From the NCBI GenBank assembly GCA_035544875.1, contig DASZZP010000031.1, positions 124,001 to 188,000 on the forward strand: a stretch of DNA of 64,000 nucleotides, read 5' to 3'. Each line of letters opens with the position of its first letter. The first letter of the stretch is position 1. The notes beneath the pieces are model-generated. The model made no database searches. It saw nothing but the letters and a program-made list of their open reading frames with translations, and had not been told where the DNA came from. This document shows, piece by piece, positions 8,675 to 17,420 of the stretch. Source of the stretch: JASLEW01 sp035544875. GTDB taxonomy: Bacteria > Acidobacteriota > Thermoanaerobaculia > Multivoradales > UBA5704. The position numbers were made by a program, and so were the translations under genes.

Positions 8675-9768
8675 GCGGCCACCTCCTCTTGCGAGCTAGT
8701 TTTGGATCTCATGTGCGGGGCCGGTGCGCCAGGAGCCGGCGGGCCGCCCGCCGCCCCGGCGGCCGGCACCTCCGCCACTGGCGGCCGCCCGGCGGGGCCC
8801 GGGGAGGCGTTCGCGGCGCCCCTGGAGGTCAGTGCCAGGAAGGCCTCTTCGAGGTCGGCGCCGTGCACTTCGAGCCCCGTGAGCTCGGGATCGCGCGCCA
8901 GCAGCTCCCCGACCAGCCGCTCGGCGGCGCTGGCAAAGATCTCGACTTCGCTCCTCTCGCCGCCGTCGCTTCGCTCACTCTCATTGCGGTGGACCGAACG
9001 CACCCCTGGCAGCGCGAGGAGCTCTGCCTCCGCCAGCCGGGTGCGGCAACGGACCTTGCGCCCCGGCACGCGCGCCTTGATCTCGGACGGGGTTCCCTCG
9101 GCGATGATCCGCCCGCGGTCGAGCAGCACGATGCGGCCGGCCAGGGCGTCGGCCTCCTCGAGGTGGTGGGTGGTCAGCAGCACCGAGCCGCCGCGCGCCG
9201 TGCGCTGCGCGATGCTGGCCCACAGACCCCGCCGCGCCTCGACGTCGAGGCTTGCGGTCGGCTCGTCGAGGAACAGCAGATCGGGGTCGCCGCACAGCGC
9301 CAGGGCAAACAGGACGCGCTGCCGCTGGCCGCCCGAGAGCTTGCCGAATGGCCGCTCTTCCAGCCCGCCGAGTCCGGCGGCCGCGACCAGCTCCGGAAGC
9401 GGCATAGGGCGCGGGTAGTAGCTGCGGGTCAGCTCGAGGTGCTCCTTGACCTTCAGGGTCTCCGGCACCTTCGAGATCTGCAGCATCGCGCCCACCCGGG
9501 TGCGGGCATCCGAATGCCGCGGCTCGAGGCCAAAGAGGCGCACCGTCCCGGCGGTCGGCCGCGCCAGCCCGAGCAGCAGGTGGACCGCGGTCGTCTTGCC
9601 GGCGCCGTTGGGCCCCAGCACCGCCACCACCTCGCCGGCCCGCACCGCGAAGTCGACCCCGCTCAGGGCGGCCACCGATCCATAGTTTTTGCTTACCGAG
9701 AGCAGCTCGGCGATCGGCCCTGCCTGGCGGCCGGCCCGGCTCTCTCTCAAGATCTCGTTTCCGGTCAT
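8671..9768 (-). CDS. ABC transporter ATP-binding protein (ABC-2 exporter partner)
   Basis: This is a 365-residue ATPase. The start at ATG 9768 is supported by a strong GGAGGAAGG site just upstream; an upstream in-frame ATG (9876) is unsupported. It has Walker A (GPNGAGKTT), signature LSGGQRQR, Walker B (LLFLDEPTA) and the H-loop (TTHHLEEAD). It also has the roughly 100-residue C-terminal extension typical of CcmA/DrrA-type drug-exporter ATPases. Its last residues are Pro/Ala-rich. It energises the permease encoded next. The divergent oxidoreductase gene starts 197 bp away, so this intergenic region should hold promoters for both. Confidence 0.92.
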   Translation of the reverse strand: MTGNEILRESRAGRQAGPIAELLSVSKNYGSVAALSGVDFAVRAGEVVAVLGPNGAGKTTAVHLLLGLARPTAGTVRLFGLEPRHSDARTRVGAMLQISKVPETLKVKEHLELTRSYYPRPMPLPELVAAAGLGGLEERPFGKLSGGQRQRVLFALALCGDPDLLFLDEPTASLDVEARRGLWASIAQRTARGGSVLLTTHHLEEADALAGRIVLLDRGRIIAEGTPSEIKARVPGRKVRCRTRLAEAELLALPGVRSVHRNESERSDGGERSEVEIFASAAERLVGELLARDPELTGLEVHGADLEEAFLALTSRGAANASPGPAGRPPVAEVPAAGAAGGPPAPGAPAPHMRSKTSSQEEVAA

Positions 9769-9964
9769 CGTCCTTCCTCCCCCGGGGGCGTTCGTGCTCT
9801 TCCCCTCGGATGGAGACAGTCTGGCCGACCCTCCGCTGCCCGACCAGGGAGATATGTCACGACCTCGAGATGACATCTGTCACTCGCCGATTCGAGCCAA
9901 GGAGCATCGCGATAGACTTGCCGCCTTCCGGGCAGACCGAGCCCCAGGGTGGAACCGAACAGCG

Positions 9965-10945
9965 ATGCCCGAAATGAGAGCGGCGGTCTTGACCGGCTAC
10001 GGCGGCGCCGAGCGGCTGGAGATCCGGCAGGTCAGCCGTCCAGCGCCCGGCTCGGGAGAGATCCTGGTGCGGGTGCGGGCGGCCGGCGTCAACCCGATCG
10101 ACTGGAAGATCCGCCAGGGCCGGCTGCGCCTCCTGCTACCCGCGAGATTCCCGCTGGTGCTGGGCTTCGACATCGCGGGCGAGGTGGCGGCGATCGGCCC
10201 CGAGGTCACCGACTTCGAGCCCGGCGACCCGGTCTACGCGATGCTGGACAGCCGTCACGGCGGCGGCTACGCCGAGTACGCGGTCGCCGGCCAGGCCGCC
10301 GTGGCGTCCAAACCCGAGTCGCTCACTTTCGAGGAAGCCGCCGCGGTGCCCGTCGCGGCGCTCACCGCTTTGCAGGCGCTCCGCGACGTCGCCGGCTTGC
10401 AGGCCGGGCAACGGGTCGCCGTCACCGGCGCCGCCGGCGGTGTCGGCCACTTCGCCGTCCAGCTGGCCGCTGCTTCCGGCGCCCACGTCACCGCCGTGGC
10501 CGGCCCCGACCACCAGGAATTCGTCCGCCACCTCGGGGCCGACCGTGCGGTCGACTACAGCCGCGATGACTTCACCAACCTCGGCGACACGAGCAGCAGC
10601 TACGACGTCATCTTCGACGCTGCCGGCGCCTACCGCTTCACTGCCTGCGAGCCCGCCCTGGAGCCGGGCGGGATCTACGTCACCACGCGCCCCGGACCCG
10701 TGATCTTCCTCGCCCAGGTCCGCGCCGGGCTCGCCCGTCTTCTCGACCCTCGCGGCGCCCGCCGCGCCGCGTCGCTTCGTGCTCGACCCAGCGGCGACGA
10801 CCTGGCCCACCTCGCGCACCAGATCGACGCCGGCCGTCTCCGCCCGGCGATCGATCGCGTCTACGCGCTGGACGAGGTCCGCGAGGCACACGCCGCCAGC
10901 CAGGCCGGCCACCCGCGCGGCAAGATCGTCCTGCGCATCGACTAG
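9965..10945 (+). CDS. Zinc-free MDR quinone-oxidoreductase-like NADP-dependent oxidoreductase
   Basis: This is a 326-residue medium-chain dehydrogenase/reductase of the quinone oxidoreductase branch. It has the GroES-like N-terminal domain (VRAAGVNPIDWKIRQG). The nucleotide-binding fold carries VTGAAGGVGHFAVQLA (an AAGGVG motif preferring NADPH). The cysteine/histidine zinc ligands of classical alcohol dehydrogenases are absent. Likely role: reduction of quinones or activated alkenes. I chose ATG 9965; a second ATG at 9974 is equally possible. Its stop codon overlaps the convergent DinB gene's stop by a few bases, so the two transcripts run into each other. Confidence 0.88.
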   Translation: MPEMRAAVLTGYGGAERLEIRQVSRPAPGSGEILVRVRAAGVNPIDWKIRQGRLRLLLPARFPLVLGFDIAGEVAAIGPEVTDFEPGDPVYAMLDSRHGGGYAEYAVAGQAAVASKPESLTFEEAAAVPVAALTALQALRDVAGLQAGQRVAVTGAAGGVGHFAVQLAAASGAHVTAVAGPDHQEFVRHLGADRAVDYSRDDFTNLGDTSSSYDVIFDAAGAYRFTACEPALEPGGIYVTTRPGPVIFLAQVRAGLARLLDPRGARRAASLRARPSGDDLAHLAHQIDAGRLRPAIDRVYALDEVREAHAASQAGHPRGKIVLRID

Positions 10946-11448
10946 CCCACTCCCTCGTCGGCAGAGGGACCGTAGATGGCGGGCACCGCGATGTCGTTGA
11001 TGCGCAGGTAGACGCCGAGCTGCGCGCGGTGATGGATGATGTGGCTGAGCACCAGGGCGCGCACCGCGGCGGCGCGCGGGAGGGTGAACAGGGCGCGCCC
11101 GCCGGCGAGCAGCGACCAGGGCTCGACGAGGTGAGCGTCCGCGGCGCCGGCGAGGGCCGCGCGCGCCGCCGCGACGTTGGCGTCGAAGCGAGCAAGGATC
11201 TCCTGGCGCGAAGCCGCCGGCGCGGGCCGCGGTCGCGGGACCTGGGGCATGATGTCGAGGGACTCCAGCTCGATCACGTCGACGATGCGGGTCGGGATGT
11301 CGGCGATGTGCGAGGCGAGCGGCCCCAGCGGCCGCGACTTCGGGTGGGGACGCCACTCCAGCCGCTCGTCCGGCACCCGCTCGAGGACCCTGCGAGTGCT
11401 CTTCATCTCCTGGTCGAACTCAGGCAACAAGGCCGCGCTCAGGCTCAT
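10942..11448 (-). CDS. DinB-family four-helix protein
   Basis: This 168-residue protein is of the DinB / YfiT-like metal-binding superfamily. It shows the expected elements: an N-terminal helix ending in RVPDERLEWRPHPKSR, then a helix with SHIADIP, and the later VLSHIIHHRAQLGVYLR. Histidines in SHIADI and IIHHRAQ are the likely metal ligands. The ATG at 11448 is preceded by AAGGAGAAA. Family members are thiol-dependent metalloenzymes or of unknown function, so no reaction is assigned. It is convergent with the oxidoreductase gene. Confidence 0.88.
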   Translation of the reverse strand: MSLSAALLPEFDQEMKSTRRVLERVPDERLEWRPHPKSRPLGPLASHIADIPTRIVDVIELESLDIMPQVPRPRPAPAASRQEILARFDANVAAARAALAGAADAHLVEPWSLLAGGRALFTLPRAAAVRALVLSHIIHHRAQLGVYLRINDIAVPAIYGPSADEGVG

Positions 11449-11632
11449 TGGCTTTCTCCTTGGGGGGTGCGGCGCAGGGCAAGGACCCCGGGCCGCGACC
11501 GTGCCCGCGATCATAGCACTTACGCCCGGTTTACGCGGACGGAGAAAGCGGTGAGAAACAGGACGGGGAGCTCGGCGCCCGGGTCGCTCCTGGGCGGCTC
11601 CTGGGTGCGCCGGTTGGGCGGTGCCTACGAAA

Positions 11633-11715
11633 CCCGGCGTGCCTCGGCGCCTTCGCGGAGCCCCGCGGGTTTCTCGCAGTCCTCAGGCTCCTCCGGGCAA
11701 CCAGCTTTAAACGCT
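11633..11715. repeat. Dispersed repeat family B, copy 1 (intergenic)
   Basis: This sequence shares about 66 bp at roughly 80 % identity with 59196-59277. Both copies begin CCCGGCGTGC and contain the 15-bp core GGCTCCTCCGGGCAA. Copy 1 lies just 3' of the minus-strand ABC-F gene, and copy 2 just 3' of the minus-strand hspR gene, in the same orientation. That placement suggests a mobile palindromic (REP-like) or 3'-end RNA element. No gene is seen in the 11449-11762 intergenic region. Confidence 0.6.
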
Positions 11716-11762
11716 TGGCCTGACGAGACCGGCGATTGGTGGGGAAGGCGGTACGGTAGGGG

Positions 11763-13709
<1,947 letters not shown>

Positions 13710-13836
13710 GGTCTTGCTTGTCTTGCTTGTCTTGTTGAGTTTCAGGCCATGCGGCTCAATACCCCCCGCCGGGGCCGCACCGGGCCGCACAGCATAACAT
13801 CGGCAGGCCGCCACATCTTTCCGCGAGGTCGGGCTC

Positions 13837-14155
13837 TTGCCGGCGCCCGAGCACATGGTTCTCGCTGGTGCGGCTCGAGCTCGCGCTGTTGCACGAGATC
13901 GGCAAGATCACGGTGAGCGCCGACGACATCCTCGGCGGGCTTGCCGCCGACGCCAGGGTCGCTGTAGCCGCCGATCCGCTGCCGGCGCTCATCGCGCTCG
14001 CTCTGCCGCTGGCCTGGACTCGCGATCCGTTCGATCGCCTGCTGGTCGCCACGGCGCTGCTTCATCGGGCGCCGCTCATCACCCGCGACAGCCGCCCGCC
14101 GCCGTCTGCCCGTCTGCCCGCCGTCTTACCCGCCGGACAGCGCCGGGCCTGGTAG
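13837..14155 (+). pseudogene. Decayed PIN-domain (VapC-like) toxin
   Basis: The region encodes the C-terminal half of a PIN nuclease: LVRLELALLHEIGKI then DPFDRLLVATALLHRAPLIT, which carries the conserved acidic residues D and E of VapC. The N-terminal strand with the first catalytic aspartate is absent. The residues before SLVRLEL (reading PAPEHMVL) are in a different frame from the rest, so a 1-nt frameshift lies around 13859-13866. No antitoxin gene is visible next to it. A short intact ORF could start at GTG 13868 (95 residues), but it would lack the active-site aspartate of strand 1. Confidence 0.55.
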
Positions 14156-14229
14156 GATCGGGCGGGCCGGCGCCACCGGGCAACGGCTTCCCGGGGTGCG
14201 GGTAAGGCGGCGGCGCCAGGAGGAACTGG

Positions 14230-14619
14230 ATGGCCAACTGGACGATCGGCTATGCGCTCGCTCTCGCCGCGCTGGGCCTGGGCGGCTACTTCGGCACCGG
14301 GCGCGCCAGCCTGACGGCCTTGATCCCGCTCTGGCTCGGCCTGGCGGTGCTCCTGTGCGGCGTCCTGGCGCGCCAGGAGCGCTGGCGCAAACACGCCATG
14401 CATGCCGCCGCCGTCCTCGGCCTGCTCGGCTTCCTCGGCCCGCTGCGCGTGCTGCCGCAGATGTTCGGGCTGCTTGCGGGCGGCAGCGCCGCCCACCCCG
14501 CGGCGGTGCTCGCCCAGGCGATCCTGATGCTGCTGTCGGCGGGGTTCGTGGCGCTGTGCGTCAAGTCGTTCGTCGACGCCCGGCGCGGGAAGACCGATGC
14601 CGACCGCCGGTCCGCCTAG
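14230..14619 (+). CDS. Small four-helix integral membrane protein, unknown function
   Basis: This 129-residue protein has four hydrophobic segments (WTIGYALALAALGLGGYFG; LTALIPLWLGLAVLLCGVLA; MHAAAVLGLLGFLG; LAQAILMLLSAGFVALCV). A positively charged loop (RQERWRKHAMH) lies after helix 2. A good AGGAGGAAC site precedes the ATG. I do not recognise the family beyond a general small membrane protein. Its end overlaps the start of the penicillin-binding protein gene by 23 bp, which suggests coupled translation and perhaps an envelope role. Confidence 0.8.
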   Translation: MANWTIGYALALAALGLGGYFGTGRASLTALIPLWLGLAVLLCGVLARQERWRKHAMHAAAVLGLLGFLGPLRVLPQMFGLLAGGSAAHPAAVLAQAILMLLSAGFVALCVKSFVDARRGKTDADRRSA

Positions 14620-17332
14620 CGCCGCGCCGCAGGCCGGCGCGCACTCCGGGCTCCCCCCGCTCCGCTGGTGGCGCCGGCTGCGCTGGTGGTGGTGGGCGGC
14701 CATCGCCGCCGTGCCGCTCGCCCTCGCCACCTTCTTCGTCCTGCTGCCATTCTGGAGGGTGTCGAGCCGCTTCGAGGAGATCACCTTCCGCCAGCCGTCG
14801 CGCCTCTACGGCGAGCCGAGCGAGCTGGTCGCCGGCCGCATCGATCCGCCCGCGCGCCTGGTCGAGGACCTGCACGGCGAGGGCTACCGGGAGGACGAGG
14901 GCACGGCGCCGCTGCAGGCGGGACGCTATCGCCGCACCAGGGAGGGGCTGGCGATCGACCTGCGCAGCTTCCATGCCCCGGACGGCACGCGGCAGGGCGG
15001 CCTGCTGGAGGTCGAATACCGCGGCAACCGGGTCGCCCGCCTGACCCTCAACGGCCGCCCGCAGGAGCGCGCCCTGCTGGAGCCGCCGCTGCTCGCCTCC
15101 TACTACGGTCCCGACCTGCTGGAGCGCCGGCCGGTCAGCGTCGACGAGGTGGCCGAGGACCTGATCGAGGCGGTGGTGGCCGCCGAGGACGACAGCTTCT
15201 TCAGCCATTCCGGGGTCTCGGCGAGCGGCATGGCGCGCGCCCTGTGGGTGAACCTGCGCCGCCTCCACCTGCAACAGGGCGGGAGCACCCTCACCCAGCA
15301 GCTGGTCAAGAACCTCTATCTCACCCAGGAGCGCAAGCTGACGCGCAAGTTCCAGGAGATCGTGCTGGCGGTCATGCTCGAGATGCGCTACAGCAAGCGC
15401 GAGATCCTCGCCGCCTATCTCAACGAGATCTATCTCGGCCGCGGCGGCGGGGTGAACCTGATGGGCATGGGCGCCGCCGCCCGCGCCTACTTCGGCAAGG
15501 ACGTGAGCCAGCTCACGCTGGCCGAGGCGGCGACCCTGGCCGGGATGATCCAGCGCCCGGCGTTCTACTCGCCGCTCGGCCATCCGGACCGCGCCCGCGA
15601 ACGGCGCGACTGGGTGCTGCACCGCCTGGAGGGGCTGGGACGTGTCGACAAGCAGCGCATCCGCCAGGCCCTGGCGGCGCCTCTCGTGGTGGCGCCCGAG
15701 CCGCTGGTCCGGCGGCGCGCCCCGTACTTCGCCGATGCCGCGGCGGCGGAAGCGGCCAGGCGGTTCAAGATCGAGGATCTCGCCGACGCCGGCTACATGC
15801 TCTTCTCGACCCTGCGCTGGCCGGACCAGCAAGCCGCCCAGGAGGCGGTGGACGCCGGCCTCGCGGCGGCCGAGAAGGGCTACGAGCGCGGCAAGAAGGA
15901 GTCGCTGCAGGCGGCGCTGGTCTCCATCCAGCCGGCCAGCGGCGGCATCCTCGCCTACCTCGGCGGACGGCGCTACGACCAGAGCCAGTTCGACCGCGTG
16001 AGCCAGGCCTACCGCCAGACCGGCAGCGCCTTCAAGCCGATCGTCTATGCGACTGCGTTCGAGAGCGGGCGCGCGTCGCCGGCCACGTTCCTAGAGGATG
16101 AGCCGCTGACGGTGCGCATGGGCAACCGCACGTGGACGCCGAAGAACGACGACGGCGACTTCCACGGCTGGGTGACCGCGCGCACCGCCCTCGAGCACAG
16201 CTACAACCTCGCCACCGCCCGCCTGGCCCTGCAGGTGGGCATGCCGCCGATCGTCAAGCTCGGCCATGCGCTGGGCATCTCCTCGGCCATGGAGCCTTAC
16301 CCGGCGGTGGCGCTCGGCGCCACGGCGATCGCCCCGATCGAGCTCGCGACGGTCTACTCCAGCTTCGCCGCCGGCGGCGTGCGGCCGCCGGTCCACGGCC
16401 TGGCGGCGGTCGTCGACAGCCACGGCAAGCGCATCGCCGGCGAGCCGCTGCCGCCGCCCGAGCGGGTGCTCTCGCCGGAGACCAACTTCCTGGTCACTTC
16501 GCTGCTCGAGGGGGTGCTCCAGCGCGGCACCGCGGCGGGCGCCGCCGGCCGGCTGCGCGGCGGCCTGGCGGGCAAGACCGGCACCACCAACGACCGGCGC
16601 GACAGCTGGTTCGCCGGCTACGCGCCGGAGCGCGCGACTGTAGTCTGGGTCGGCTACGACGACAATGCGGTGACCCGGCTGTCGGGGGCGCGCGCGGCGC
16701 TGCCGATCTGGAGCCGCTTCACCGCCGCGGTCGTCCCGCCCGGCGGCTACTCGATCTTCCCGCAGCCGCCCGGCATCACCACCCGGGCCATCGACCCGAC
16801 GACCGGCCTGCTGGCGACGGAGTACTGCCCCGAGGTCTTCACCGAGTTCTTCCGCCCGGGCGAGGTACCCTCCGAGTATTGCAACGTCCACCAAGGGTTC
16901 GGCGAGCCGGCGGTGGAGCCGATGACCGGCTCCGGCGAGGAGCCGCGAGCGGCGGTGGGGCCGCCGCCGCCGCCCGGGTCGCGCGCCGCCGCCGCCGCCG
17001 CCGCGCAGCGCTCCAAGCACCCCTTCCTGCGCTGGCTGCGACGCGTCTTCGGCGGGCAGCGCAGTGTCCCGAGCACGCAAGAGCGCGAGAAGGGCGCACG
17101 GGGCGAGAGAGGGGACGGGCACGCCAGAGACCCCGGAGACCCCGGAGACCCCGGAGATAATCGCCAGCGAGAGCACCCTGCCGCCACGGCCGGGGGCGAG
17201 GGCGATGGCGGACAAAGCGCGGGTTGGGACCCGCGCGCCAAATCAAATGGTGGGCAGGGCAACGGTAGGGACGGCAACGGCGGCGGCGGCGGCGGCGGTC
17301 GGGACGGCGGCGGCGGCGGCCGGGACGGCTAG
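14597..17332 (+). CDS. mrcB: Bifunctional peptidoglycan synthase (class A PBP1b-like)
   Basis: This 911-residue enzyme polymerises and cross-links peptidoglycan at the periplasmic face of the inner membrane. Order: a short cytoplasmic tail; one transmembrane helix (about 30-52); a UB2H-like domain (RLYGEPSELVAGRIDP to about 110), which in PBP1b binds the lipoprotein activator LpoB. The GT51 glycosyltransferase follows (EDDSFFSHSGV, QGGSTLTQQLVKN). The transpeptidase has SxxK (TGSAFKPI), SxN (SYNLAT) and KTG (GKTGTTNDRRDSWFAG). The last about 90 residues are a disordered Gly/Asp/Pro tail with GDPGDPGD repeats. All catalytic motifs are intact. UB2H implies an activator that is not encoded here. 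Confidence 0.95.
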   Translation: MPTAGPPSAAPQAGAHSGLPPLRWWRRLRWWWWAAIAAVPLALATFFVLLPFWRVSSRFEEITFRQPSRLYGEPSELVAGRIDPPARLVEDLHGEGYREDEGTAPLQAGRYRRTREGLAIDLRSFHAPDGTRQGGLLEVEYRGNRVARLTLNGRPQERALLEPPLLASYYGPDLLERRPVSVDEVAEDLIEAVVAAEDDSFFSHSGVSASGMARALWVNLRRLHLQQGGSTLTQQLVKNLYLTQERKLTRKFQEIVLAVMLEMRYSKREILAAYLNEIYLGRGGGVNLMGMGAAARAYFGKDVSQLTLAEAATLAGMIQRPAFYSPLGHPDRARERRDWVLHRLEGLGRVDKQRIRQALAAPLVVAPEPLVRRRAPYFADAAAAEAARRFKIEDLADAGYMLFSTLRWPDQQAAQEAVDAGLAAAEKGYERGKKESLQAALVSIQPASGGILAYLGGRRYDQSQFDRVSQAYRQTGSAFKPIVYATAFESGRASPATFLEDEPLTVRMGNRTWTPKNDDGDFHGWVTARTALEHSYNLATARLALQVGMPPIVKLGHALGISSAMEPYPAVALGATAIAPIELATVYSSFAAGGVRPPVHGLAAVVDSHGKRIAGEPLPPPERVLSPETNFLVTSLLEGVLQRGTAAGAAGRLRGGLAGKTGTTNDRRDSWFAGYAPERATVVWVGYDDNAVTRLSGARAALPIWSRFTAAVVPPGGYSIFPQPPGITTRAIDPTTGLLATEYCPEVFTEFFRPGEVPSEYCNVHQGFGEPAVEPMTGSGEEPRAAVGPPPPPGSRAAAAAAAQRSKHPFLRWLRRVFGGQRSVPSTQEREKGARGERGDGHARDPGDPGDPGDNRQREHPAATAGGEGDGGQSAGWDPRAKSNGGQGNGRDGNGGGGGGGRDGGGGGRDG

Positions 17333-17420
17333 GACCGGTGAGTTATGATGGCGGCTTCGCCTTGCGGCGCGCCGCGCGGGGACCAACCGTGGGGGAGCGC
17401 GCGCACGGGCGGCGGAGCCG

